A stretch of 64,000 bases of DNA, from contig NZ_RSCL01000021.1 in NCBI RefSeq assembly GCF_003991905.1, positions 108,638 to 172,637 on the forward strand, written 5' to 3'. The DNA is from Dulcicalothrix desertica PCC 7102 (GTDB taxonomy: Bacteria; Cyanobacteriota; Cyanobacteriia; Cyanobacteriales; Nostocaceae). Made by a program: the position numbers and the translations under genes. The notes beneath the pieces are model-generated. The model did no database searches and was not told the DNA's origin. It saw only the letters and a list, made by a program, of their open reading frames with translations. This document shows positions 1 through 8,483 of this stretch, one piece after another. How positions within the stretch are numbered: position 1 is the first letter of the stretch; each line of letters starts with the position of its first letter.

Positions 1-824
1 ACGGTGGATATAACTACGCTACTACAGATTTAGCAGCACTACGGCAACGGATACAAAAAGAAGGCGCCAAACGATTAATATATGTTACCGATGCTGGACA
101 AGCAAACCACTTTGCAGGAGTGTTTCAAGTAGCACGTCGGGCAGAGTGGATACCCGATGACGTAGAAATCGTACATGTCCCATTTGGCTTAGTATTAGGA
201 GAAGACGGCAAGAAATTTAAAACCCGTTCAGGTGATACAGTACGGTTGCGGGATTTACTAGACGAAGCAGTAACTCGGTCGCGCAATGATTTAGAAACAC
301 GGTTAAAAGAATCTGGAAACAACGAAACAGAAGAATTTATCGCTAACACTTCCAAAGTAGTTGGTATCAGTGCCGTTAAATATGCAGACTTAAGCCAAAA
401 CCGAACCACGGACTATAAATTTAGCTTTGATAGAATGCTCTCGCTCAAAGGTAATACGGCGCCGTATATGTTGTATGCTTACGCACGGGTAAAGAGTATT
501 GGGCGTGAAGGTAATATTGATTTTAGTAAATTCGGTGCAGATGCAAAAATTCTGTTACGCGAAGAAAGTGAATTTACTCTAGCCAAACACATACTACAGC
601 TAGGCGAGGTAATTAATACTGTTGAGCAAGAATTATTACCTAACCGTTTGTGTGAATACTTGTATGATTTGAGCGATAAATATAACAAGTTCTACGAAAA
701 CTGTCCCGTTCTCAAATCAGAAGAACCAGTGCGGACATCACGGTTAGCGCTGTGTGACTTAACCGCGCGTACTCTAAAACTTGGTTTATCCCTACTAGGT
801 ATTCAAGTTCTAGAACGTATGTAA
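1..824 (+). CDS. argS: Arginyl-tRNA synthetase, C-terminal part (5' end outside window)
   Basis: The protein charges tRNA-Arg with arginine in the cytoplasm. The open frame runs from base 3 with no start in the window, giving about 273 residues. The first residues read [12 protein letters not shown] and then [11 protein letters not shown], which match the class I ArgS catalytic-domain signature. The central part contains a [12 protein letters not shown] segment corresponding to the KMSKS-like region. The C-terminal helical anticodon-binding domain (DALR type) ends in [14 protein letters not shown], a normal ArgS C-terminus. Only the N-terminal half is missing, because of the window edge. An internal ATG-like start near 120 is not the real start, since homology continues upstream of it. 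Confidence 0.96.
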   Translation, partial: GGYNYATTDLAALRQRIQKEGAKRLIYVTDAGQANHFAGVFQVARRAEWIPDDVEIVHVPFGLVLGEDGKKFKTRSGDTVRLRDLLDEAVTRSRNDLETRLKESGNNETEEFIANTSKVVGISAVKYADLSQNRTTDYKFSFDRMLSLKGNTAPYMLYAYARVKSIGREGNIDFSKFGADAKILLREESEFTLAKHILQLGEVINTVEQELLPNRLCEYLYDLSDKYNKFYENCPVLKSEEPVRTSRLALCDLTARTLKLGLSLLGIQVLERM

Positions 825-843
825 AAACAAACATGTTAACTCA

Positions 844-872
844 TCTGTGGAATGGGCATCCTTGCCCGTTCT
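844..872. repeat. Dispersed GGCATCC-TGCC repeat, copy 1
   Basis: A short imperfect palindrome around TGGGCATCCTTGCCC lies just behind argS. The same motif recurs near 5197, 6962, 31567, 35440, 44333 and 57598, always between genes, so it is a dispersed REP-like family. Confidence 0.7.
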
Positions 873-993
873 TAATTTGGGGTGTAAGCGCAAATGCATA
901 TGTGTAAATAGTTCAACATAGAAACTTGAATTGGGTTATTGATAATACAAGCGAAATTATTACAGGCGCCTATTTATTAAAAATAGTTCTAAA

Positions 994-1023
994 TTGCAAT
1001 TGGCGCGTCGCATTTGCTATAAT
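994..1023 (+). promoter_or_regulatory. Candidate sigma-70 type promoter of the Uma2 gene
   Basis: TTGCAA at 994-999 and TATAAT at 1018-1023 are separated by 18 bases and lie 33 bases before the ATG at 1056. This is a motif match only. Confidence 0.4.
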
Positions 1024-1055
1024 TTGTAAAATAAGTTTCTTCGTAGTACACGTTT

Positions 1056-1670
1056 ATGACCGTGACAAACCCAGTCCTCGAAAAACCCACCACACCTAGT
1101 AGCACTTACGTTTTGCTATATGATGTTAGTTGGGAACAGTTAGAGCAACTTGATGTCACTCTTGCAGGAACAGGTGCCCGATTAACTTATTTGGATGGTG
1201 TTTTAGAAATTATGTCCCCACTTTCTGATGATCATGAAGATGCGAAAAGCACTCTTAGTTTATTGTTAGAAGCATACTTTCGAGAAAAAAGAATACGTTT
1301 TTACAAGCGGGGAAGTGCGACGCTTGGTAGAGAAGAAAAGAAGGGCCGTCGAGAGCCAGATGAATCATATAACATAGAAACAAAGAAACCCATTCCTGAT
1401 CTAATTTTAGAAGTAACAGTTACAAGTGGTGGTATCAATAAGTTAGAAATATACAAGCGTTTAGGTGTACCAGAAGTTTGGTATTGGGAAGATGGACTAA
1501 TTTCAGTTTATTCGCTACAAGCAGGGATGTATCAAAAAGTTACAAAAAGTGTTTTGCTACCAGATTTGGATTTAGAACTAATAGCTCGCCATTCACGTAT
1601 GGCTGACCAATACGACGCTGTATCTGAGTACAGCCAGATTATTGCTATATTGACTAAAAGCCAGATTTAA
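1056..1670 (+). CDS. Uma2 family (DUF820) putative endonuclease
   Basis: The 204-residue protein belongs to the Uma2/DUF820 family, a restriction-endonuclease-like (PD-(D/E)XK) fold greatly expanded in cyanobacteria. Family features are visible in order: an N-terminal segment with a YLDGVLEIMSP motif, a helix, an REPDESY segment with the first acidic residue near 105, and PDLILEVTVTS with the second acidic cluster near 120, followed by KLEIYKRLGVPEVWYW. Length is normal for the family. The biological role of these proteins is not established, and many are associated with mobile DNA. It stands alone behind its own promoter-like sequence and shows no frameshift. Confidence 0.88.
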   Translation: MTVTNPVLEKPTTPSSTYVLLYDVSWEQLEQLDVTLAGTGARLTYLDGVLEIMSPLSDDHEDAKSTLSLLLEAYFREKRIRFYKRGSATLGREEKKGRREPDESYNIETKKPIPDLILEVTVTSGGINKLEIYKRLGVPEVWYWEDGLISVYSLQAGMYQKVTKSVLLPDLDLELIARHSRMADQYDAVSEYSQIIAILTKSQI

Positions 1671-1716
1671 TATCTAATGTTTATAACAATTTATACCAAT
1701 AATAAGCTTGCTATGA

Positions 1717-1953
1717 GTAATAGGGGTAAGTTTTGAAGATGCAAAAACTGTCTTTGATGACCCTGATGCTTATATTTTTAACGACGAATGGCACTCTGTT
1801 AATGAACAACGAGAAACTATTGTAGGACACGACCTATCAAATCGCCTTTTACTGGTTTGTTTTACAGAAAGACTGAGTGTTATTCGTATTATTAGCGCGC
1901 GTTTAACAACTAAAAAAGAGCGTAGGGACTATGAACAATACACAAACTCCTAA
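1717..1953 (+). pseudogene. BrnT-like toxin remnant, 5' truncated
   Basis: The frame reads GVSFEDAKTVFDDP, then VGHDLSNRLLLVCFTERL and IRIISARLTTKKERRDYEQ. These are the diagnostic blocks of the BrnT RNase toxin family, including the ISAR segment. The usual N-terminal part (about 20 residues, with a conserved FEWD..K...N..KHG pattern) is absent: an in-frame TGA lies at 1714-1716 and there is no start codon before the conserved block. The fragment overlaps the following BrnA-like gene by 23 bases, the normal brnT-brnA arrangement, so this is the toxin half of a type II module that has lost its start. Confidence 0.75.
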
Positions 1954-2113
1954 TGAAGATAATGACGATTTGCTACCAGAATATAACTTTGAATACAAAA
2001 AAGCTCGTCCAAACCGTTTTGCAGAACAAACACATAAATCTGTTACCGTAACTCTTGATGCGGATGTTGCCAAGGTTTTTAAAACATCCGAAGATGTTAA
2101 TAATGCTTTATGA
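1931..2113 (+). CDS. BrnA-like antitoxin with a probable premature stop
   Basis: The 60-residue protein starts inside the end of the BrnT remnant. It carries an acidic N-terminal segment (EDNDDLLPEYNFEYKKARPN) that would neutralise BrnT, followed by a SVTVTLDADVAKVFKTSEDV segment of ribbon-helix-helix character. The reading ends at a TGA (2111-2113) in the middle of the second helix. Reading through that TGA adds ALLSAIPQANG before a TAA at 2147-2149, which completes a plausible helix, so the TGA may be a nonsense mutation of an arginine codon. With the toxin half also broken, the module is probably inactive. Confidence 0.65.
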   Translation: MNNTQTPNEDNDDLLPEYNFEYKKARPNRFAEQTHKSVTVTLDADVAKVFKTSEDVNNAL

Positions 2114-2164
2114 GCATTGCTATCAGCAATTCCTCAAGCTAATGGTTAATATCACCCGTTATGT

Positions 2165-2192
2165 TAGAGACGCTCACATGTGAGCGTCTCTA
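2165..2192. repeat. Perfect 28-bp palindrome, GTAGAGACG repeat family
   Basis: TAGAGACGCTCACA is followed at once by its exact reverse complement. The same outer arms (TAGAGACG...CGTCTCTA) with different inner bases recur near 6704, 11598, 17891, 27834, 39127, 39340, 55547 and 56103. It may fold in RNA as a stem without a loop. Confidence 0.85.
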
Positions 2193-2350
2193 CACGGTTT
2201 TATTGCGGTTATGCTAATAAACGAATATAACTTTAACTAAGCTGTAATTATTTTTATCAGTTTTTCTATAGTATGCGCGAAAATTTTACTACTTACGGTA
2301 AAATAAACCCTGTTTCTTGGTTTTTCCTCAAATGGAATAAATAAAACTAA

Positions 2351-3133
2351 ATGGTACAAGTATCTATCATTGCTCAAGGACTGCCAATTATTAACCTACA
2401 AGAGGTCGCTGTCTTGGACGGTGAGATAATTGTGCCGACTTTAGATGACCGTTTGCTGCGGGTAAGTTCTAACGGAGATGTAACAACGCTTGCGAATGTG
2501 TCTCTCTATGGTATACCGTTTGGGATAGTTGAGAAAAATGGGAATTTTTTAATTACTGTATCTGGAGAAGAATTAGGTGATAGATTATTACGAGTTACTA
2601 AAAGTGGGTTTTTCTTTACTGTTGCTGACTTAGAACCTGTATGTGGTAGTTTCGGTGGGCCATTTGGAGTTGCTGCGGGTAATGATTTTGTTGTTGTGGC
2701 AATTGCTACTGATATTTCTAATTCGCAAGGTTGTTTAATTCGTGTACAACATAGTCATGTTTCTATTTTTGCTGACACAGGTAGTTTTGGTGTTCCTTTC
2801 ACGGTAATAGCAACTCACGATGGTTTTATTGCTGGTTGCGAAACTGGTCAGTTATTACGTGTTAGTTTGGATGGTAAAGTTACACCGTTTCTAAATTTAG
2901 CTAATGCAGGTTTTGGAATACCATTTAATTTAATTCAAGTTGGCGCCAAGTTAATTATTACTTCTAATACCGGAAATCTTTTAGAAGTTGACGAGTCTCG
3001 AAAAGTTTCTGTTATTGCTGACCTTGGCGCCCTTGGTTTTGGGATACCATCTGGAGTAGCTGTTTGGGATGATGGTTATGTTGTGACTACCAATGCAGGC
3101 AATTTGCTACGTGTTACAACTAAAATTTCTTAA
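2351..3133 (+). CDS. Uncharacterised beta-propeller-like protein
   Basis: The 260-residue protein is built of about six repeats of roughly 42 residues. Each contains a G-x-L-L-R-V core (for example DRLLRVSSNGDVTTLANV and GQLLRVSLDGKVTPFLNL) followed by a FG(I/V)PFG motif. This pattern resembles NHL or SMP-30/gluconolactonase type propeller blades, so a six-bladed propeller is likely. No signal peptide or catalytic motif is obvious. The substrate and role are unknown. The start ATG at 2351 lies at the beginning of the first blade-like segment. It stands alone between repeat-rich gaps. Confidence 0.6.
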   Translation: MVQVSIIAQGLPIINLQEVAVLDGEIIVPTLDDRLLRVSSNGDVTTLANVSLYGIPFGIVEKNGNFLITVSGEELGDRLLRVTKSGFFFTVADLEPVCGSFGGPFGVAAGNDFVVVAIATDISNSQGCLIRVQHSHVSIFADTGSFGVPFTVIATHDGFIAGCETGQLLRVSLDGKVTPFLNLANAGFGIPFNLIQVGAKLIITSNTGNLLEVDESRKVSVIADLGALGFGIPSGVAVWDDGYVVTTNAGNLLRVTTKIS

Positions 3134-3216
3134 CTTGTGTACAATTTTAACTATGAATATTACACTTAAGCCAGAATTTGAGCGATGTCGCTCTACCCAA
3201 CCTACAATCTACTATC

Positions 3217-3246
3217 CGTTACATCCGTTTATCATCCGTTGCCAAC
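3217..3246. repeat. CCGTTACATCCGTT repeat
   Basis: Three tandem ATCCGTT-type units lie between two genes. A very similar block occurs at 53848-53882, where it encodes the tail of the MgtC-like protein. Confidence 0.6.
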
Positions 3247-3249
3247 CTA

Positions 3250-3738
3250 CTAATAAACGTCACCGATGTAAATTTGGTTGTTTTGGTTAATAAGTAAATC
3301 TTTTAATGTGCTAGGATATACACGATATTCATGTAGCTTGGCAATGGGCAACCACTCGACTTTTTCTTGCCCATCATCGGGTAGTGTTCCATTTGCTAAA
3401 ATGTAATCATCGGGGATGCTACAGGCAAATATAAAATCGATGGAGTGAACAAGCTTGCACCATTCAACATCGATACAATCTTCTAAGTGATTTTTACCGA
3501 TAAACTCGCGCACGAATACCAAGTTGTGAACTTTTACTACGGCGCCTATTTCCTCCAAACATTCACGCTGTAGCGCTTGTTCTAAACTCTCACCGTGCTT
3601 TTGCCCTCCACCGGGTAACAAATACCACATACCCTTGGTATCGCGTTTGGCGATTACCAGTAAATGATTATCACGGATGATGAGTGCTTTCGCAGCGTTT
3701 CTTATCGGTCGGGAATGGTCTGGCATTTTCTGTACCAC
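3250..3738 (-). CDS. Nudix hydrolase
   Basis: The 162-residue protein hydrolyses a nucleoside diphosphate linked to another group; the exact substrate is unknown. A complete Nudix box is visible at about residues 44-66: GGGQKHGE, seven residues, then RECLEEIGA, with the metal-binding REXXEE. The N-terminal strand KALIIRDNHLLVIAKRD is typical of the fold. Start choice is uncertain: GTG at 3738 gives MVQKMPDHS, and ATG at 3726 is an alternative four residues later. The gene is convergent with the propeller gene and divergent from the next gene. Confidence 0.85.
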   Translation of the reverse strand: MVQKMPDHSRPIRNAAKALIIRDNHLLVIAKRDTKGMWYLLPGGGQKHGESLEQALQRECLEEIGAVVKVHNLVFVREFIGKNHLEDCIDVEWCKLVHSIDFIFACSIPDDYILANGTLPDDGQEKVEWLPIAKLHEYRVYPSTLKDLLINQNNQIYIGDVY

Positions 3739-3864
3739 TCGAAAGTAGATTAATTAAGATACACGTAATTCCATAATTTTCATAGTCAATCTAGCTATAG
3801 TTAGATGTATTTATCGATTATATAGAGTTTAATTGACTGCTGTTGTTTTTTGAGATATTGATTT

Positions 3865-5190
3865 GTGGATGCAATATTAGAGCGCACGCACCAACTCAAG
3901 CAAGATTTAATCGATTTTGTCATGGATGCTGAAGGTACACTAGCGCAAGCTTTGGAAAGCTATGCAGCAATTCAAGCGCGTCGCGGTTCTGGTGATACTG
4001 TTCAACGCGATATGATTATTGATGGCTTTATTACCGAGGGTAAAGTTGGCGATAAGGCGCCGCTCGATATATTTTTGCAAGATAATAAATTACCACAAGC
4101 CGATATTGACTTACTTCAAAACTGGCGCCGTAGTTTCATTGGTTTATTTACAGTATCTGAAGTACTACCCGATGGTTTTGAGTTGACGAACTGGCTAACA
4201 GAGAAGCGCTATATTGTAAAGCCAGATAATCAACGGATGTTACAAGATTTATCAAGATGTACAGTTGGAGAAATTTTACTTAGTCGCATATCCCCTGTTA
4301 CAGACACATACTGGAGTTTTTCTGGTCCTTGTTCGGTAATGGGTAAATTAGGTAGACCCAAGTTAGCTGTAGCTATTGGTAAGTTTAAAGACAACCATCG
4401 TAATCATTTATATAGTGATGCACCCGACTTATTAGAAGAAGCTTGGCTATCTGTAGAAAAGTATCACCAACAGTTTGTTGACTTTTTTGGTAGTGATGAA
4501 GTCACAATGCCGGGATACCAACTTAGTAAAAAAATGACAGAGTTTCAAGAAATTCTCACACAGAACCAATTAGAACAAGCAGGTGTTGATACTTCCAAGT
4601 CACTTACAGAGATGGCAGAATCTGCGGGTGTAGATGAAGACGAAATTAAAGCTGCTGCAACAGAATTAGGCGCCGACTCCAGTGTAGTATCACAATTATT
4701 CGATGCTAAAAATACTACAGGTAAAATGGTGGCGCCAAAAGTGGAATTACCACCAGACCTGAAAAAAGCAGAACAACTAACAGCAATATCACATCCGCGT
4801 TGGGGACAAATGCTTCTACCAACTTACGCCAAAATGAAGTCTATATTAACAGCAGACGATTGGCAAAGCATCGAAGGCGCCGAGAAACTAGTACGCTTTT
4901 ATCTTGAAGACAAAACTATCAACGCTTTTATTTGGCGCCGTTTAGCAAAAGAATACCCAACACAACTAAAAAAAATCCTACAAACAATATTAGGGCGCCC
5001 AGACTTCAACTTGCAAAGCGACCTCGACACACTCCTAGAAAGTAACCACAAACTCCTAGAACCCGAACTCCCAGAAATAGCCAGCGTACCCTTACATCTA
5101 CATAACCTCTTCCAGGAAGCAGTCACAGAAGTCAGTAAATCCAAAACCAAAAGCAAAAAACCCGCAGCCAAAAAAGGCTTCTCAGCATAA
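3865..5190 (+). CDS. Conserved cyanobacterial protein of unknown function
   Basis: The 441-residue product is not recognised as a member of a characterised family. It begins at a GTG (3865). The N-terminal half (about 1-215) is mixed, with an RRSFIGLFTVSEVLPDGFELTNW block that looks like a small beta-domain. The middle (215-300) is charged and helical. The C-terminal part contains HPRWGQMLLPTYAKM and FLEDKT-like segments, and the protein ends in a lysine-rich tail (KSKTKSKKPAAKKGFSA) that could bind nucleic acid or be disordered. No signal peptide or membrane span is seen. The gene holds seven GGCGCC sites, unusually many, which suggests long residence in this genome. Confidence 0.6.
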   Translation: MDAILERTHQLKQDLIDFVMDAEGTLAQALESYAAIQARRGSGDTVQRDMIIDGFITEGKVGDKAPLDIFLQDNKLPQADIDLLQNWRRSFIGLFTVSEVLPDGFELTNWLTEKRYIVKPDNQRMLQDLSRCTVGEILLSRISPVTDTYWSFSGPCSVMGKLGRPKLAVAIGKFKDNHRNHLYSDAPDLLEEAWLSVEKYHQQFVDFFGSDEVTMPGYQLSKKMTEFQEILTQNQLEQAGVDTSKSLTEMAESAGVDEDEIKAAATELGADSSVVSQLFDAKNTTGKMVAPKVELPPDLKKAEQLTAISHPRWGQMLLPTYAKMKSILTADDWQSIEGAEKLVRFYLEDKTINAFIWRRLAKEYPTQLKKILQTILGRPDFNLQSDLDTLLESNHKLLEPELPEIASVPLHLHNLFQEAVTEVSKSKTKSKKPAAKKGFSA

Positions 5191-5196
5191 TTAGAT

Positions 5197-5220
5197 TTGT
5201 GGAACAGGCATCCTGCCTGT
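5197..5220. repeat. Dispersed GGCATCC-TGCC repeat, copy 2
   Basis: TTGTGGAACAGGCATCCTGC followed by CTGT lies directly behind the preceding gene. It is one arm of the family described at 844. Confidence 0.7.
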
Positions 5221-5287
5221 AACCACCTATATTCATATTTACCTAAAATTAAAATAAATTTAACTTAAATAATTTGCGGAGGACGCA

Positions 5288-5896
5288 ATGTCCTATAGTG
5301 ATTTTAAAGACTTAGATAGCCTAAGAACCTTGGAAATTACAACGATTGAATCAGTCCAAAATTTAATAGCTTTTGAACCAATTGAACCTAGCTCATTTCT
5401 AATTGAAGCATTGAAAAGATTTGTACCTTTAACAACTGCTATCAATACACAAAAAGCGCGCTCAGAGTATATGATTGCTCCAATCCTGAGTGAAATTGCG
5501 TTTATTAATTCTCAAGTAAGTTTATTTTCGGGACGTAATTTTAATGTAGACGCAAGTCGAGGATTAACCGGATTTTGTGATTTTATTCTCACTCACAATC
5601 CAGATAAACTTGTGATTAAAGCACCAGTAGTAGTTATTGTAGAGGCAAAAAATGAAAATATTAACGATGGACTAGCACAGTGTATCGCCTCCATGTATGC
5701 AGCACAAATAGTCAACCAAAAAAATCTGGAAGTTCAGATAAAAACTGTTTATGGTACTTTTACAACTGGACAAGTATGGAGATTTCTTTCAATGGACACA
5801 ACTCAGCAAATAAAAGTTGACCTTAATGAACGTTATTTAACTCCTATAAATGAACTTTTAGGAATTCTTTCCGCAATTACATCAATTTCTAACTAA
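5288..5896 (+). CDS. Putative PD-(D/E)XK-type nuclease-like protein
   Basis: This 202-residue protein of unknown role shows a restriction-endonuclease-like core. GFCDFIL near residue 97 supplies a candidate metal-binding aspartate. VVVIVEAKNENI near 118 gives the E-x-K pair. A following helix (GLAQCIASMYAAQ) resembles the one that packs behind the active site in such folds. A ribosome-binding sequence (GCGGAGGA) sits 7 bases before the ATG. No methyltransferase partner lies next to it, so it is probably not a classical restriction enzyme. The assignment rests on motif spacing alone. Confidence 0.5.
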   Translation: MSYSDFKDLDSLRTLEITTIESVQNLIAFEPIEPSSFLIEALKRFVPLTTAINTQKARSEYMIAPILSEIAFINSQVSLFSGRNFNVDASRGLTGFCDFILTHNPDKLVIKAPVVVIVEAKNENINDGLAQCIASMYAAQIVNQKNLEVQIKTVYGTFTTGQVWRFLSMDTTQQIKVDLNERYLTPINELLGILSAITSISN

Positions 5897-6066
5897 GTAT
5901 GTATAATACTCATAATGATGGGCGCCACCCCTGAATCGCTAAGTATAAAATCTATCTACCGCTAGATGCAATCTTATAAACAACTCAGATATAAATTATC
6001 CGAAACCGTCTGTGTATAAGTTGAAGCTTAATTTATTAAATAAATTCCAATTTACCAGGTGTATAT

Positions 6067-6675
6067 ATGGCTTTAAACCGAATAGTTTTTACTATAGACA
6101 CTGTTATCAAGCAAGAACCAATCCAGTCAAACCAATTACCGAGTAACAGACTCCAAAATATTCCTGCTGGTACTACATTCGTAATACAATCTTACAGTTT
6201 GCCCCCTGGCAACAACGACCACTACAAAATAACCTTAGAAAACATTCAATTCAAAGGTTTTAGCAACTGGTTTGCATTCGCAGGGCATGTACAAATTATT
6301 CAAGAACCAATTGTAGTTGCCACCACTATAGAAGCTGTAGTTAACAGACAAACCGAGAAAAATGTCGCTAGAATTGCAGTAGACCGCAACACACTCGAAA
6401 CTCAACAAGGTTTCCTCAAGCTAGTTTTCAACGTTGATACATTTATTAAACGTCAACCAATAGACTCAAACGTTTTAAACGACCAATCTAAACAGTTAAT
6501 ACCTGCTGGTACAGAGTTAGTACTATCCACTAGTTTACCCGATAGCACTAATACAGTTAGACTACCAATTCAAGACAGTCACGTTAGATTTAATCTTGAT
6601 GATATAGAAATCAAAGGATTCTCACGAGATTGGTACGCATTTATTAAACACGTAGGTATTCAACGTGTAGGATAA
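6067..6675 (+). CDS. Uncharacterised protein with two copies of a ~75-residue module
   Basis: The 202-residue protein consists of two related modules. The first (about 5-78) begins IVFTIDTVIKQEPIQSN and ends GFSNWFAFAGHVQII. The second (about 120-200) begins LVFNVDTFIKRQPIDSN and ends GFSRDWYAFIKHVGIQ. Each module has a central IPAGT motif. A linker rich in T, V and R joins them. No catalytic residues, signal peptide or membrane span are evident. Beta-rich content with alternating hydrophobic residues suggests a small barrel-like domain duplicated in tandem. Function is unknown. Confidence 0.6.
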   Translation: MALNRIVFTIDTVIKQEPIQSNQLPSNRLQNIPAGTTFVIQSYSLPPGNNDHYKITLENIQFKGFSNWFAFAGHVQIIQEPIVVATTIEAVVNRQTEKNVARIAVDRNTLETQQGFLKLVFNVDTFIKRQPIDSNVLNDQSKQLIPAGTELVLSTSLPDSTNTVRLPIQDSHVRFNLDDIEIKGFSRDWYAFIKHVGIQRVG

Positions 6676-6703
6676 AAACCAGAACATTGCCATTATGTAA
6701 TAT

Positions 6704-6731
6704 GTAGAGACGTTACATGTAACGTCTCTAC
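6704..6731. repeat. Perfect 28-bp palindrome, GTAGAGACG family
   Basis: GTAGAGACGTTACA is followed by its exact reverse complement. The outer arms are shared with the copy at 2165 while the inner bases differ in a compensating way. Confidence 0.85.
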
Positions 6732-6961
6732 AAGGTAAATCATTCAAAAATTGACAATACCCAATTTCTAAAGTTTTTAATATACAGCATTAAATTATAC
6801 ACATCTTATACAGGATGCTTTGCAGTAAAAACAGTGATTGTTCTTAACTTTGGCAGAGTTGTTAAGGATTAATCGAAGTAGAATCTATGAATATAAATAT
6901 GATTTAAATCTAAAAAATGGTAATTATACTCATACTTTATTAACAAATGTATCAATACCTC

Positions 6962-7032
6962 TTGTGGAACGGGCATCCCTGCCCGTCATAATATTGGGAT
7001 ATCAGGGCGGGCAAGGATGCCCGTTCCACAAG
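6962..7032. repeat. Paired inverted copies of the GGCATCC repeat
   Basis: CTTGTGGAACGGGCATCCC at the left and its reverse complement at the right (GGATGCCCGTTCCACAAG) flank about 25 bases. The whole unit can form a long hairpin. The rest of the 6676-7047 gap holds the palindrome at 6704 and AT-rich DNA; no gene is supported there. Confidence 0.8.
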
Positions 7033-7047
7033 ATTAGTTTTACAAGA

Positions 7048-8451
7048 TTATTGGTTTATGGGGTCTGGTTGGATGCTGGGAATTGGTGGTTTTGTACCAT
7101 CAAGGGTTTGAATGGTTAGGACTTGCGGTGGTGTTGCATCGGGTGGGTAAAGAAAGTTTACTTCAATAAGGCGCCTTTGTCCTGGTCTTATTGGTAGTGC
7201 TACCAAAGACTCACCTGGTTGTCCGCGTTTTTGTACTAAATGTATATAGCTACTTTGGGCTTTTCCTAGGTCGTCACGGTATGTTACTCTCACTGTTCCT
7301 CTAAAAAATGTGGGACGTGCAGGTGTGGCAAAGAAGCGTAGTCCTTTTTTACTAAGTTGGTCTTCTTTTAGTGGTGTTTGAATTGAGAGACTGACCGTTT
7401 GGACGTTTTTAGTATTGTTATATAACGGTAATCTTAAGTTATATTGCACGCCGTAGTTACCATGAGCAACATATGCTGTATCTGGATAGCGAACTAGCAT
7501 GGGTGCGCTTTGAATTTGATTTGTTCCTAGGGTGCCACCATGAAGTGTGCTTATGCCGTAGGAGATTGCTTGTCCTGGTTGAGGAATTGTTAAGAATCTT
7601 GTTTTAGGAGTATCTGTAAGTAGCGCACGCCAATATGAACCTCTTGCTACTCCTGCAACTCGTCCATATTTTCTAGGGCCTGGTTGTGAAAGAGGGGTAG
7701 GTGGTATATCTCTGGGTGTGGAGAGTTCGCCGTTATCTAATATATTACGCCATTCTTCAATTGTCGGCGCCCGTTCAGTTCCATCAGTATTTGTACGTGC
7801 GGGAGTTGCTAAAGAAGCTATATATAATGTGCCATTACTCCGCAACCTTGCATAAGTAGAACGTCCATTTAAAGGAGGTGTTAGTCCTTGCACTGGGATT
7901 GGTGCATTTTGCAACATTTGATACTCGCCTGGAGCAATGACAATTTGTTTAGGAAAATTATTTTGTCTTAGTCCTCGTAAAACATCGCTCATTACTCGAC
8001 TACCTGGCCCCGCATAAACATTATTTTTTGTGTTTAAAGCGAAGGATGGTAACTCAATAAAAGGTGCATCCGGTTGACTTAGATAACTTGCGCCTTGAAG
8101 AACACTGACTGTTACAGGTTTTTTGCCGGGATTATATAAGATGATGCCAACATAAAGTGAGCGTAAGTTGTCAGGTGTTGGCGCCCCAAAAACGTGGTGG
8201 GCAAAAACATCAAACCTACCGTTGAAAGGAAAGTTTAAATGCGCTTCGGGATTTTTTTTGCCTGCACTTGGAAAAGTTGAGAGCAGAATTCCTTCATTGA
8301 CTACTTTCTCTGGACTATTACTGTTAAATACAGGCACACTATCCAACCTACCAGGAAGCGGTCTTATTTCCTGGGGAATGACAATTTCTTCGGGGGGAGG
8401 TGGGGTAGGAGTTGTCTGAGCAATAGGAGAGATTAGTAAGATTGGCAACAT
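7048..8451 (-). CDS. DUF3370 domain-containing protein, probably exported
   Basis: The 467-residue protein matches the cyanobacterial DUF3370 family. Characteristic blocks are LPGRLDSVPVFNSNSPE, NLRSLYVGIILYNPGKKPV, FIELPSFA, and GPGSRVMSDVLRG. The short hydrophobic N-terminus (MLPILLISPIAQTTPTPPPP) looks like a signal peptide or its end, followed by a proline-rich linker, so a periplasmic or surface location is likely. Length is normal for the family. Function is not known. The C-terminus is also proline-rich. The gene lies next to a divergent repeat unit that could act in transcript ending. Confidence 0.85.
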   Translation of the reverse strand: MLPILLISPIAQTTPTPPPPEEIVIPQEIRPLPGRLDSVPVFNSNSPEKVVNEGILLSTFPSAGKKNPEAHLNFPFNGRFDVFAHHVFGAPTPDNLRSLYVGIILYNPGKKPVTVSVLQGASYLSQPDAPFIELPSFALNTKNNVYAGPGSRVMSDVLRGLRQNNFPKQIVIAPGEYQMLQNAPIPVQGLTPPLNGRSTYARLRSNGTLYIASLATPARTNTDGTERAPTIEEWRNILDNGELSTPRDIPPTPLSQPGPRKYGRVAGVARGSYWRALLTDTPKTRFLTIPQPGQAISYGISTLHGGTLGTNQIQSAPMLVRYPDTAYVAHGNYGVQYNLRLPLYNNTKNVQTVSLSIQTPLKEDQLSKKGLRFFATPARPTFFRGTVRVTYRDDLGKAQSSYIHLVQKRGQPGESLVALPIRPGQRRLIEVNFLYPPDATPPQVLTIQTLDGTKPPIPSIQPDPINQ

Positions 8452-8483
8452 ATACTTACATATTTTTCTTTTTCAAGACGCTG

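Noticed and set aside
3093-3290. 65-codon frame at the end of the propeller gene
   Set aside because: It overlaps the propeller gene in another frame and ends in the ATCCGTT repeat and the Nudix gene.
6838-7119. 93-codon plus-strand reading frame
   Set aside because: It runs through both arms of the GGCATCC hairpin repeat and into the 3' end of the DUF3370 gene on the other strand; no motif or ribosome site supports it.
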